In this document: piece after piece, positions 25,588 through 34,235 of the stretch
How positions within the stretch are numbered: the stretch's first letter is position 1
How the letters are laid out: the number at the start of each line of letters is the position of its first letter
Source: Candidatus Accumulibacter propinquus
GTDB lineage: Bacteria; Pseudomonadota; Gammaproteobacteria; Burkholderiales; Rhodocyclaceae
Assembly: GCA_016714935.1 (NCBI GenBank)
Contig: JADKBU010000005.1
Location: 124,001 to 188,000, forward strand
Direction of reading: 5' to 3'
DNA length: 64,000 nt
Notes under the pieces: model-generated
What the model saw: the letters and a program-made list of their open reading frames with translations, nothing else
Told to the model about the DNA's origin: nothing
Databases searched by the model: none
Made by a program: the position numbers and the translations under genes

Positions 25588-26421
25588 ATGAAAAGAATCC
25601 AGGCTGTATTCGCGCGTCTGCAGGCGCAGGGGCGCAAGGCGCTGATCCCGTTCATCACCGCCGGTGACCCCGATCCGGCGTTGACCGTGCCCTTGCTGCA
25701 GACCCTGGTCCGCGCCGGTGCCGACATCATCGAACTGGGCGTTCCGTTCTCCGATCCGATGGCCGACGGCCCCACCATTCAACGCGCCTCCGAGCGCGCG
25801 TTGGCGAAAGGTGTCAGTCTCCGTCAGGTGCTCGGGCTGGTGCGCGACTTCCGAGCTGCAGACCAGGAGACACCGATTGTACTCATGGGTTACGCCAACC
25901 CGATCGAAGCGATGGGCGTCGAGGCCTTTGCGGCTGCCGCCGGCGATGCCGGCGCCGATGGCGTTCTGGTGGTCGATTATCCCCCCGAGGAAGGGATCGA
26001 TTTTGCGCATACGCTGCGGCGCCATGGACTCGCTCCGATCTTCCTGTTGGCGCCGACTTCCAGCGCCGCACGAATCGCGCAGGTTGGAGCGCTTGCCGGC
26101 GGCTACATCTATTATGTATCGCTGAAGGGGGTTACCGGATCGGCCGCGCTCGACGTCGCCGCGGTTGCCGCCCGCATCCCGGACATCCGGGCCCGTACCG
26201 GCGTGCCGGTAGGTGTCGGCTTCGGCATCCGCGATGCGGCGACCGCCGCCGCGGTGGCGAAAATTGCCGATGCGGTGGTCGTCGGCAGCCGGATCATCGA
26301 GGAAATTGAGCAATCGGTACCGGCGCAGGCGTGTGCGAACGTGCTCGCCCTGGTGGCGGAGATTCGTCGCGGAATGGACGCGGCAACGAGTACGTCAGGA
26401 GGAACGACATGGGCTGGCTGA
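25588..26421 (+). CDS. trpA: tryptophan synthase alpha chain
   Basis: Cleaves indole-3-glycerol phosphate to indole, which is channelled to TrpB (277 aa, TIM barrel). The N-terminal FITAGDPDPALTV and catalytic glutamate/aspartate region IIELGVPFSDPMADGPTIQRA are intact. The loop segment VSLKGVTGSA and phosphate site GFGIRDAATAAAV are also present. The 3' end overlaps the accD start by 13 bases, so the two are coupled. Confidence 0.97.
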   Translation: MKRIQAVFARLQAQGRKALIPFITAGDPDPALTVPLLQTLVRAGADIIELGVPFSDPMADGPTIQRASERALAKGVSLRQVLGLVRDFRAADQETPIVLMGYANPIEAMGVEAFAAAAGDAGADGVLVVDYPPEEGIDFAHTLRRHGLAPIFLLAPTSSAARIAQVGALAGGYIYYVSLKGVTGSAALDVAAVAARIPDIRARTGVPVGVGFGIRDAATAAAVAKIADAVVVGSRIIEEIEQSVPAQACANVLALVAEIRRGMDAATSTSGGTTWAG

Positions 26422-27281
26422 ACAAACTGCTGCCGCCGAAAATCAAGCGCAATGACAACGGTATTGCGCGCCGGTCTTCACTGCCCGAAGGCCTGTGGAG
26501 CAAGTGCGTGGCGTGCGAGGCGGTGCTCTACGCGACCGACCTGGCGAGCAACTGCAACGTCTGCCCCAAGTGCGGTCACCACAAGCGTCTGGACGCGCGC
26601 GCCCGGATCGAACTGCTGCTCGATGCCGAGGGGCGCAGCGAGATTGCCTCCGAGGTGTTGCCGGTCGATTCCTTGTCGTTCAAGGACAGCCGCCGTTATC
26701 CGGAGCGCCTGCAGGACGCTACCGCGGCGACAGGCGAGACCGAAGCGCTGGTGGCGATGCGTGGCGCGATCAAGACCCTGCCGGTGGTTCTCGCCGTATT
26801 CGAGTTCGACTTCATGGGTGGGTCGATGGGCTCGGTGCTGGGTGAGCGTTTCGTGCGTGCCGTGCAGGCGGCGGTCGACGATGCCGTGCCTTTCATCTGC
26901 GTGACTGCCTCTGGCGGTGCGCGCATGCAGGAAGGACTGTTTTCGCTGATGCAGATGGCCAAGACGACGGCGATCCTGACTCGCCTTTCGCAAGCCCGGC
27001 TGCCTTTCATTTCGATCCTCAGCGATCCGACAATGGGGGGTGTATCGGCGTCGTTCGCCTTCATCGGCGACGTGGTGATTGCCGAACCGGGGGCGCTGAT
27101 CGGTTTTGCGGGTCCGAGGGTCATCGAACAGACGGTTCGCGAGACTTTACCGGAGGGTTTCCAGCGCTCGGAATTCCTGCTGGAGAAGGGCGCCATCGAC
27201 ATGATCGTCGATCGGCGCGAAATGAAGGAACGGGTTGCAGCGGTGCTGGCCATGCTGCAGAAGCGGCCGGCACTGCAGTGA
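26409..27281 (+). CDS. accD: acetyl-CoA carboxylase carboxyltransferase subunit beta
   Basis: Beta subunit of the carboxyltransferase that makes malonyl-CoA for fatty acids (290 aa). A four-cysteine zinc ribbon is near the N terminus (CVAC and CPKCGHH). The crotonase-fold part has ASGGARMQEGLFSLMQMAKT and the oxyanion/CoA region DPTMGGVSASFAFIGD. The start at 26409 has AGGAGG upstream. accA is not in the window. Confidence 0.97.
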   Translation: MGWLNKLLPPKIKRNDNGIARRSSLPEGLWSKCVACEAVLYATDLASNCNVCPKCGHHKRLDARARIELLLDAEGRSEIASEVLPVDSLSFKDSRRYPERLQDATAATGETEALVAMRGAIKTLPVVLAVFEFDFMGGSMGSVLGERFVRAVQAAVDDAVPFICVTASGGARMQEGLFSLMQMAKTTAILTRLSQARLPFISILSDPTMGGVSASFAFIGDVVIAEPGALIGFAGPRVIEQTVRETLPEGFQRSEFLLEKGAIDMIVDRREMKERVAAVLAMLQKRPALQ

Positions 27282-27291
27282 GGCGCGGGCG

Positions 27292-28614
27292 TTGAGCGGC
27301 ACCGAGGGCGAGTCTGCGTCGCTCTCGCCGGCTGCGTCCCTGTCGGGCTGGCTGGCCCACCTCGAAAGCCTGCATCCGCGCGGGCAGGGAGGGATCGAAC
27401 TGGGGCTGGAACGTGTCCTTCGCGTCAAGGACGAGTTGCGCCAGCACCCGGAATGTCCGGTGATCACCGTCGGCGGCACCAACGGCAAAGGGTCGACCTG
27501 CGCCTACCTAGAAGCCATCTACAGCCTTGCCGGTTTTCGGGTCGGCTGTTATACCTCGCCGCATCTGCTCGATTACAACGAGCGTGTGCGCATCGACCGG
27601 CGGCCGATAAGCGACGATGCGCTGTGCGAAGCTTTTGGCAAGGTCGAGGCAGCGAGGCAGGCGGCCGGACAGGTGCCGCTGACCTATTTCGAGTTCGGTA
27701 CACTTGCAGCCATGGAGGCTTTCCGCAGCCAGGCCCTGGAGGTGCTGATTCTCGAAGTGGGGCTGGGGGGACGCCTGGATGCGGTCAATGCCTACGCGTC
27801 CGATTGCGCCGTGGTGACCGGCATTGCGCTCGACCACACGGACTGGCTGGGAGCGACCCGCATGTCGATCGGTTTCGAGAAGGCCGGGATTTTCCGCGCA
27901 GGCAAACCGGCCGTGTGTGCCGACCCCGACCCGCCCCAATCACTCCTTGCACAGGCCGCGGCCATCAGTGCCGACCTGCACTTGCTGGGCCGTGATTTCG
28001 GATATTTCGGCGATCGTCTGCAATGGACCTTCTGGGGGCGTGCAGGACTGCGACGCGGCGGCTTGGCAAACCCAGGACTGCGGGGTGCGTGCCAGTTGCG
28101 CAATGCCGCCGCTGCGCTTGCCGTCATCGATGTGCTTCGGCAGCGACTGCCGGTTTCGATGCAGGCGACCCGACTCGGGCTGATCGATCCGCACTTGCCG
28201 GGGCGATTTCAGGTCCTGCCGGGGCAACCGGCAATCGTCCTCGACGTGGCGCACAACCCGCAGGCGGTGACCGGGTTGGCCGAGAACCTGGCCGACATGG
28301 GTTTCTTCGCCAGGACCATCGCCGTCGTCGGCATGCTCGCCGACAAGGATATCGCCGGTTCGCTGGCGCCGCTGGCCGGCAAGGTTGCCCTGTGGCTGCT
28401 CGCCGACCTCGACGTGCCGCGTGGCGCTTCGTCTTCGCTGCTGGCAGCCGCCATCAAAGCCGCAGATCTCGGCGGTGAGGTCGAATGTCTTGCTTCACCG
28501 GTTCGAGCATTCGAGCGTTCTGCCGAACTGGCTGGGGAAAATGATAGAATTGTCGTCTTTGGATCGTTCTACACGGTCGCGGCCGTCATGCGCAGCATGC
28601 AAAGTGGTCGTTAG
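27292..28614 (+). CDS. folC: bifunctional folylpolyglutamate/dihydrofolate synthase
   Basis: ATP-dependent ligase adding glutamate to dihydropteroate and folates (440 aa from the chosen start). The P-loop is ITVGGTNGKGSTCAYLE. TSPHLLDYNERVRID and EVGLGGRLDAVNAY are Mur-ligase-family signatures, and the C-terminal domain has VLDVAHNPQAVTGLAENL. The start is uncertain: no ATG exists near the accD stop. TTG at 27292 is chosen as the first start after accD; TTG at 27235 would overlap accD by 47 bases. folP lies in a different cluster at 45 kb. Confidence 0.93.
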   Translation: MSGTEGESASLSPAASLSGWLAHLESLHPRGQGGIELGLERVLRVKDELRQHPECPVITVGGTNGKGSTCAYLEAIYSLAGFRVGCYTSPHLLDYNERVRIDRRPISDDALCEAFGKVEAARQAAGQVPLTYFEFGTLAAMEAFRSQALEVLILEVGLGGRLDAVNAYASDCAVVTGIALDHTDWLGATRMSIGFEKAGIFRAGKPAVCADPDPPQSLLAQAAAISADLHLLGRDFGYFGDRLQWTFWGRAGLRRGGLANPGLRGACQLRNAAAALAVIDVLRQRLPVSMQATRLGLIDPHLPGRFQVLPGQPAIVLDVAHNPQAVTGLAENLADMGFFARTIAVVGMLADKDIAGSLAPLAGKVALWLLADLDVPRGASSSLLAAAIKAADLGGEVECLASPVRAFERSAELAGENDRIVVFGSFYTVAAVMRSMQSGR

Positions 28615-28629
28615 ACACCAGCGAGACGA

Positions 28630-29673
28630 GTGGACTCCACGCTACCGATGACTGAAACATCAGATCCGCAACTGCAACTGAAAAAACGGGCTCGTCGCCG
28701 CCTCGTCGGCGCAGTCGCGTTTGCCGGACTGGCCGCCGTAGTTCTGCCGATGGTGATGGACGAGGAGCCCAAACAGCAGGTGCAGGATGTCCAGATTCGC
28801 ATTCCCGGACAGGACCAGGTGCCGTTCAAGCCCAAGGAACTCGCTGCCAAGGCGACATCTGCGACGTCGGAGGCGGCGGTGAAGAGCGTGCCGGATGGCG
28901 AGCAATCGAACGGTGCAGCCGGTGGCGACGCCCCGCCGAAGGTCGCCGCGCCGGCAGCCAAGGTGGCCGCTGTCGCTGTACCCAAGGCAGGTGACAAGCC
29001 TGCAGAAAAGAAGGTCGCCAAGCCGGCGGAGAATCCGCCTGAAAAGGCCGCCGAGAAGAAGGTTGTCAAGCCGGCGGAAAAAGTGCCCGAGAAAACGGCC
29101 GAAAAGAAGTCCACCAAGCTGCCTGAGACACTGCCCGAGAAGGCCGTGGAAAAGAAGACGGCAAAACCGCCGGAGGCGTTGCCGGAGAAGGTGGTCAAGA
29201 AAGAGGTCGGCAAGCCCGTGGACAGGGTGCCGGAGAAACCGCTCGACAAGAAGGTTGAAAAACCGGCTGAAAAGGTCGTCGAGAAGGCAGCAGAGAAGGC
29301 GCCGGTGAAGAAAGTCGACAAGCCCGCGGAGAAGTCGCCCGAGTCATCCTCGGAAGATGCGGGCAAGCCAGCCGCGGAGGAGGCGCCGCATTCCGCAGCA
29401 CCTCCCACCAGCAAGTCGTCGGAAGCACCGCAGGCGAAATCCGGTGGACAGCAGGTGATCGTGATCGGAGCCTTCACTAATCCCGAAAACGTCAAACAAT
29501 TGCAGGGCAAGATCAGCAGTGCCGGTGTCAATACCTATACCGAGGTTCTCGATTCCCCGGATGGCAAGAAGACCCGCGTGCGTGCCGGACCCTTCCCGAA
29601 TCGCGAGGCCGCCGACAAGGCGCTCGAAAAATTGAAGAGGATTGGCGTTAGCGGAGTCGTCGCCGGCAGGTAA
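28630..29673 (+). CDS. SPOR-domain membrane protein (DedD-like) with 16-residue tandem repeats
   Basis: A 347-aa bitopic protein: short cytoplasmic tail, TM helix at about 25-43, long Lys/Glu/Pro/Ala linker and a C-terminal SPOR domain (about 275-347, VIVIGAFTNPENVKQLQGKI to TRVRAGPFPNREAADKALEKL). SPOR domains bind denuded septal peptidoglycan, so a cell-division role is inferred; its position between folC and cvpA matches dedD. The linker holds six consecutive imperfect 16-residue units (129-224) of the type KPAEKVPEKTAEKK. The start may be GTG 28630 or ATG 28648; neither has a clear Shine-Dalgarno. Confidence 0.85.
   Translation: MDSTLPMTETSDPQLQLKKRARRRLVGAVAFAGLAAVVLPMVMDEEPKQQVQDVQIRIPGQDQVPFKPKELAAKATSATSEAAVKSVPDGEQSNGAAGGDAPPKVAAPAAKVAAVAVPKAGDKPAEKKVAKPAENPPEKAAEKKVVKPAEKVPEKTAEKKSTKLPETLPEKAVEKKTAKPPEALPEKVVKKEVGKPVDRVPEKPLDKKVEKPAEKVVEKAAEKAPVKKVDKPAEKSPESSSEDAGKPAAEEAPHSAAPPTSKSSEAPQAKSGGQQVIVIGAFTNPENVKQLQGKISSAGVNTYTEVLDSPDGKKTRVRAGPFPNREAADKALEKLKRIGVSGVVAGR
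29014..29301 (+). repeat. 48-bp imperfect tandem repeat, six units, inside the SPOR gene
   Basis: Translated units of 16 residues read VAKPAENPPEKAAEKK, VVKPAEKVPEKTAEKK, STKLPETLPEKAVEKK, TAKPPEALPEKVVKKE, VGKPVDRVPEKPLDKK and VEKPAEKVVEKAAEKA. The period is seen at protein level; codons have drifted, so the array is old rather than a fresh slippage product. Confidence 0.8.
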
Positions 29674-30161
29674 TGACAGTCTTTGATTACTTCGTGGTAA
29701 TGATCGTCACGGCTTCGCTTCTGCTGGGCATGTGGCGAGGCGTGGTTGGCGAGATCATCGCACTGGTCGCCTGGGTGCTGGCCTTCTTTGCGGCGAGATG
29801 GTGGGGGGCACACGCCGCGCAGTGGTTCACGGCGATTGCCGACCCGACACTGCGCGTGGTCGCGGGCTGGGTGGCCGTGTTCGTGTCGGTGCTGATCGCC
29901 ATGGCGCTGCTTCGCCTGGCGGTGCGTGGCCTGCTCAAGGTGCTGGGAATGACCCTCAGCGATCGCTTGCTGGGAACTGTTTTCGGCGTGGCCCGCGGCC
30001 TGGTGCTCGTGCTGGTTCTCGTGGCGCTGGGAGGCATGACGGCGCTGCCAAAGGAAAAGTGGTGGAGTGAGGCTTATTTCTCTGCCCCTCTTGAAACAGC
30101 CGTGCTCGCCAGCAAGCCCTGGCTGCCTTCCGACGTGGCTAAACGAATCAGGTTTGGGTGA
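29673..30161 (+). CDS. cvpA: CvpA family membrane protein
   Basis: A 162-aa inner-membrane protein with four predicted helices (about 5-25, 30-47, 63-87, 103-125). The N terminus FDYFVVMIVTASLLLGMWRGVVGEIIALVAWVLAF is typical of CvpA. It is needed for colicin V production and envelope-stress tolerance in E. coli; the molecular activity is unknown. The ATG overlaps the preceding stop (TAATG). It is next to purF, as in many proteobacteria. Confidence 0.92.
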   Translation: MTVFDYFVVMIVTASLLLGMWRGVVGEIIALVAWVLAFFAARWWGAHAAQWFTAIADPTLRVVAGWVAVFVSVLIAMALLRLAVRGLLKVLGMTLSDRLLGTVFGVARGLVLVLVLVALGGMTALPKEKWWSEAYFSAPLETAVLASKPWLPSDVAKRIRFG

Positions 30162-30169
30162 CAAAGACT

Positions 30170-31696
30170 ATGTGCGGAATTCTCGGAGTTGTTGCCACCA
30201 CGCCGGTTAACCAGTTGCTTTACGACGGGCTGATGGTCCTGCAACATCGTGGTCAGGACGCCGCCGGCATCGTCACCGTCGAGGACGATGCCTTTCACAT
30301 GCACAAGGGCTCCGGGCTGGTGCGCGACGTGTTCCGTACGCGCAATATGCGAGCCTTGCCGGGCAACATGGGGATTGCCCATTGTCGCTACCCGACCGCC
30401 GGCTCGGCCTTTGATTCGGCACTATCGCAGCCCTTCTACGTCAACTCGCCGTTCGGGATCGTGCTCGGACACAACGGCAACCTGACCAACGCCGAGCAAC
30501 TCAAGGAGGAGATGTTTCGTCAGGATCTGCGACACATCAACACCAACTCCGATTCGGAAGTGCTGCTGAACACTCTGGCGCATGAATTGCAGGCCACGGC
30601 CCGGGGCTGTCGGCTCGACCTCGATACCATCTTTGCTGCGGTGGCTGCGGTGCATCGCCGTTGCCGGGGAGCCTATGCGGTAGTGGCAATGATCGCCGGA
30701 CACGGCCTGCTGGCCTTTCGCGATCCCTTTGGCATTCGACCGCTGGTTTTCGGTACCAACGAGACGGCGCAGGGCACGGAGTATCTTTTTGCCTCCGAGT
30801 CCGTGGCCCTCGATACCCTGGGTTTTCAGGTGCTTCGCGATGTCGATCCGGGCGAGGCGATCTTCATCGATCTCGAACATCGCATGCATCAACGGCAATG
30901 TGCGAGCAACGCCGTGCTGTCGCCCTGCATCTTCGAATTCGTATATCTGGCTCGTCCCGACTCGGTGATCGACGGGGTGTCGGTTTATGAAGCACGCCTG
31001 TCGATGGGAGAACGTCTGGCGGACAAGCTGGTGAAGCACATTGCCGTCGAGCAGATCGACGTGGTGATCCCGATTCCCGATTCGAGCCGCCCATCGGCGA
31101 TGCAGCTTGCACAACGAATCGGGGTTCCGTATCGCGAAGGTTTCGTCAAGAACCGCTACATCGGCCGCACGTTCATCATGCCCGGGCAGGCCACGCGCGC
31201 GCGTTCGGTGCGTCAGAAGCTGAACACCGTGGCGCAGGAATTCAAGGGCAAGCGCGTCCTGCTGGTTGATGATTCGATCGTACGCGGCACGACAAGTCGC
31301 GAGATCGTCGAGATGGCACGCGCGGCCGGCGCGCTCAAGGTCTACTTTGCCTCGGCCTCACCGCCCGTGCGCTACCCCAATGTTTATGGCATAGACATGC
31401 CGACACGCAGCGAACTGATTGCCACCGGTCGCACCGGCGAGGAAATCGGTTGTGAAATTGGCGCCGATGCCCTCGTCTATCAGGATCTCGAAGCACTCAA
31501 GGCGTCGATTCGCGACCTCAAACCGTCTCTCTGCCATTTCGATACCTCATGCTTCGATGGTTCGTACGTCACCGGCGATGTCAGTGCCGAGTATCTGACG
31601 GCCATCGAACAGGCACGCGAAGGCCATCACGCAATCACCAAGGAAGAGCGCCGGGCGTCCAAGCAGTTGCAGTTGAACCTGATGTCGGAAGGCTGA
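30170..31696 (+). CDS. purF: amidophosphoribosyltransferase
   Basis: First committed step of purine synthesis, PRPP plus glutamine to phosphoribosylamine (508 aa). The mature N-terminal nucleophile is Cys2 in MCGILGVV, followed by QHRGQDAAGIVT of the Ntn glutaminase domain. The PRPP-binding loop VLLVDDSIVRGTTSREIVE lies in the C-terminal transferase domain. The ATG at 30170 is required to place Cys2 correctly; an upstream in-frame GTG is rejected. The stop overlaps the metZ start (TGATG). Confidence 0.97.
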   Translation: MCGILGVVATTPVNQLLYDGLMVLQHRGQDAAGIVTVEDDAFHMHKGSGLVRDVFRTRNMRALPGNMGIAHCRYPTAGSAFDSALSQPFYVNSPFGIVLGHNGNLTNAEQLKEEMFRQDLRHINTNSDSEVLLNTLAHELQATARGCRLDLDTIFAAVAAVHRRCRGAYAVVAMIAGHGLLAFRDPFGIRPLVFGTNETAQGTEYLFASESVALDTLGFQVLRDVDPGEAIFIDLEHRMHQRQCASNAVLSPCIFEFVYLARPDSVIDGVSVYEARLSMGERLADKLVKHIAVEQIDVVIPIPDSSRPSAMQLAQRIGVPYREGFVKNRYIGRTFIMPGQATRARSVRQKLNTVAQEFKGKRVLLVDDSIVRGTTSREIVEMARAAGALKVYFASASPPVRYPNVYGIDMPTRSELIATGRTGEEIGCEIGADALVYQDLEALKASIRDLKPSLCHFDTSCFDGSYVTGDVSAEYLTAIEQAREGHHAITKEERRASKQLQLNLMSEG

Positions 31697-32883
31697 TGAG
31701 CATGCGGCATAGCCAGGATTATTCGATCGAGACGCTGGCGGTGCGTGCCGGTCAGGAGCGCAGCCAGTTCAACGAACACAGCGAAGCGCTCTACCTGACC
31801 TCAAGTTTCGTCTTCACGAGCGCGGCGCAGGCCGCCGCACGTTTTTCCGGGGAGGACGAGGGCAATGTGTACTCGCGCTTCACCAATCCGACAGTTACCG
31901 CCTTTCAGGATCGTCTGGCCGCGCTTGAAGGTGCCGAGGCGTGTGTGGCCACCGCCTCCGGAATGTCGGCCATTCTGTCGCTGGTGATGGCACTGTGCAG
32001 CAGCGGTGACCATATCGTGGCTTCGACAGGTTTGTTCGGCGCCACCCAGCAGCTGTTGGGCACCCTGATGCCGCGCTTCGGGATCCAGACCAGCTTCGTT
32101 TCCCAGACCGATGCCGCGGCATGGGGAGCGGCGACGCGAACACAAACCAAGCTGTTCTTTCTGGAAACGCCCTCCAATCCGCTGACCGAAATCGCCGATA
32201 TCGCCGCCCTGGTGGCGATCGCGCACGCGCAGGGTATTCTGGTCGTTGTCGATAACTGCTTCTGCACGCCGATTCTGCAGCGACCGCTCGATCTTGGCGC
32301 CGATCTGGTCGTGCACTCGGCGACCAAGTTCCTCGACGGGCAAGGGCGGGTCCTGGGAGGTGCCGTCGCCGGGCCGAAAAGACTGACCGATGAAGTGTTC
32401 AAGTTCCTGCGTACGGCCGGTCCAACGCTCTCCGCTTTCAACGCCTGGGTGTTGTTGAAAGGGCTGGAAACGTTGCAGATCCGTCTGCAGGCACAGTCGG
32501 CACGGGCACTGCAGTTGGCGCAGTGGCTGGAAAGCCACCCGCGCGTGGCGCGTGTGCATTACCCTGGGCTGCCTTCACACCCGCAGTTCGAACTCGCGCG
32601 GCGACAGCAAAGCAGTGGCGGGGCGATCGTCTCATTCGTCGTCAAGGGAGCGCGTGCCGAAGCCTGGAAGGTTGTCGATAGCTGTCGACTGCTGTCGATC
32701 ACGGCCAACCTCGGGGACACCAAGACGACCTTGACGCATCCGGCGTCGACCACGCACGGTCGCATCACGCCGGAGCAGCGCGCCGCCGCAGGCATCACCG
32801 AGAATCTGTTGCGTGTCGCGGTTGGCCTCGAAGCCGTGGTGGATCTGCAGAACGACCTCGAAACCGGTTTATCGTCGATCTAG
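31696..32883 (+). CDS. metZ: O-succinylhomoserine sulfhydrylase
   Basis: PLP enzyme making homocysteine from an acylated homoserine and sulfide (395 aa), Cys/Met-metabolism fold. EALYLTSSFVFTSAAQAAARFSG is the MetZ-type N terminus, TASGMSAI binds PLP phosphate and the lysine is in HSATKFLDGQGRVLGG. The C-terminal TANLGDTKTTLTHPASTTH is intact. Start by overlap with the purF stop; ATG at 31702 is an alternative. purF-metZ adjacency is common in betaproteobacteria. It ends overlapping the tail of the convergent membrane protein by four bases. Confidence 0.93.
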   Translation: MSMRHSQDYSIETLAVRAGQERSQFNEHSEALYLTSSFVFTSAAQAAARFSGEDEGNVYSRFTNPTVTAFQDRLAALEGAEACVATASGMSAILSLVMALCSSGDHIVASTGLFGATQQLLGTLMPRFGIQTSFVSQTDAAAWGAATRTQTKLFFLETPSNPLTEIADIAALVAIAHAQGILVVVDNCFCTPILQRPLDLGADLVVHSATKFLDGQGRVLGGAVAGPKRLTDEVFKFLRTAGPTLSAFNAWVLLKGLETLQIRLQAQSARALQLAQWLESHPRVARVHYPGLPSHPQFELARRQQSSGGAIVSFVVKGARAEAWKVVDSCRLLSITANLGDTKTTLTHPASTTHGRITPEQRAAAGITENLLRVAVGLEAVVDLQNDLETGLSSI

Positions 32884-33179
32884 CGGTCGTTGACAGCCGG
32901 TTCCCGGCGCCTGGGTCGGGCGAGGTCCTCGCGCTCGTTCGCGGCCTTCCTGAGCGCCGCCTTGGCAATCTCCGGCATCATCGCGTAGGTCATCATGCTT
33001 GAGCCAATGCAGACCAGCCAGAAGAGAAAAAATCCCGTCGAGTAGGTGGCCGTCGCCGACCACTCCACCAGTTCTCCAAAGAGGTACAGCTGCGCCGGAT
33101 CGATCATCGTGAAGAAAATTGTCTCCGCGATACCCGCCGCGATGAACGCAGGCCAGAGGACCCAAATAACGTGTTTCAT
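32880..33179 (-). CDS. small two-helix membrane protein, unknown function
   Basis: A 99-aa protein with two hydrophobic helices (about residues 5-25 and 46-70, the second GFFLFWLVCIGSSMMTYAMM) and a basic, charged C-terminal tail (EREDLARPRRREPAVNDR). It has the pattern of small conserved proteobacterial membrane proteins without an assigned role. GGAG precedes the ATG by six bases, supporting expression. Its stop overlaps the metZ stop in a tail-to-tail arrangement. Confidence 0.7.
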   Translation of the reverse strand: MKHVIWVLWPAFIAAGIAETIFFTMIDPAQLYLFGELVEWSATATYSTGFFLFWLVCIGSSMMTYAMMPEIAKAALRKAANEREDLARPRRREPAVNDR

Positions 33180-33370
33180 ATGTTCTCCATGGTTCTTTTG
33201 TAGGTAACTTCGCCCGCTGCGGGTACGCCATGTCGGCCTTTATGTTGGCAATGTGGCATAGAGAGCGCTGCGGTTCAAGCAAAAATTCAGGATCGTCACG
33301 ATCGCCGGCTGGTGTTCTCCTTGCCGGGCGGGCACGGTGGATGGTCTTTGCCCGGCGCGAGCCGGACCCA

Positions 33371-34222
33371 TCAGCGTGACTTGCCAGGGACCGCGACAAA
33401 CAGTTCCGGATCAACCATGGCGCCGTTGAGCACCACGCTCCAGTGCAGGTGCGGACCGGTGGCGCGGCCGCTCATCCCCGAGAGGCCGATGCGTTGCCCC
33501 TTGCTGACCGATTCTCCGGGTTGCACGTCGATGCGCTCCAGATGGCAGTACAGGCTGATCAGGCCGTTGCCGTGATCGACAAAAACGCTGTTGCCGTTGA
33601 AGAAATAGTCATCGGCGGCGAGCACGATACCCTGCGCATTGGCCCTGACAGGCGTACCACGTGCGGCAGCGATATCGAATCCGGCGTGTGGTGCGCGCGC
33701 CTCTCCATTGAAGAAGCGGCGGACACCAAAGCGCCCGGTGAGCCGTCCGGTCGTCGGCAAAATGAACCCGGTGTCGGTGTCCTCGGCTTCGCGCCAATGC
33801 CGCTTCAAGCGCTGAATGTTTGCGATCTCGCCTTCGACGCGCTCCAGGTCGCTGGTCGAAAGCTGCACCTTGCTGTTGTCCTTGAGCGTGATCCGCTGTT
33901 CCGGATAGTCCTTGGGTTTGACGCTGAAACGGACGGTGCGTGTCACACCGGCTTCGTCCACCCGCAGTTCGTGGGCGCCGGGAAGCGTGTCCAGCGCCAG
34001 CCCAACCACAGCGACCCACTGCCCTCCCTCGGCAGCGACCAGGACCTGCTGTTCACCGAGCCAGGCGCGCGGCGGCCTGGCCGATACCGGACCAAGGGAC
34101 ACCAGGGCCACGCCGCCGGGAACGCTGGCCGCTCTCGGCAAGCCGGCGCCAGCGAGCGAGGGCAGCGCCAGAGCGAGTACGAGTTGTGCGCAAAAGAGAA
34201 CGAATATACGGGGGATCTGCAC
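33371..34222 (-). CDS. M23 family peptidase (LytM-type)
   Basis: Exported zinc endopeptidase (283 aa) that would cut peptidoglycan cross-bridges. A signal peptide is at residues 1-26 (IFVLFCAQLVLALALPSLAGA). The middle domain (about 40-105) resembles the beta-sandwich often preceding M23 domains. M23 ligands are His179 and Asp183 in HAGFD, with the catalytic HLH at 258-260. The metal site is complete, so it is probably an active enzyme. The start is a GTG at 34222 with GGGAG upstream; the frame is open further but unrelated. Its 5' end lies 13 bases beyond the stop of the ypfJ-like gene, suggesting cotranscription. Confidence 0.85.
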   Translation of the reverse strand: MQIPRIFVLFCAQLVLALALPSLAGAGLPRAASVPGGVALVSLGPVSARPPRAWLGEQQVLVAAEGGQWVAVVGLALDTLPGAHELRVDEAGVTRTVRFSVKPKDYPEQRITLKDNSKVQLSTSDLERVEGEIANIQRLKRHWREAEDTDTGFILPTTGRLTGRFGVRRFFNGEARAPHAGFDIAAARGTPVRANAQGIVLAADDYFFNGNSVFVDHGNGLISLYCHLERIDVQPGESVSKGQRIGLSGMSGRATGPHLHWSVVLNGAMVDPELFVAVPGKSR

Positions 34223-34235
34223 GGTGGTCTCCCGA

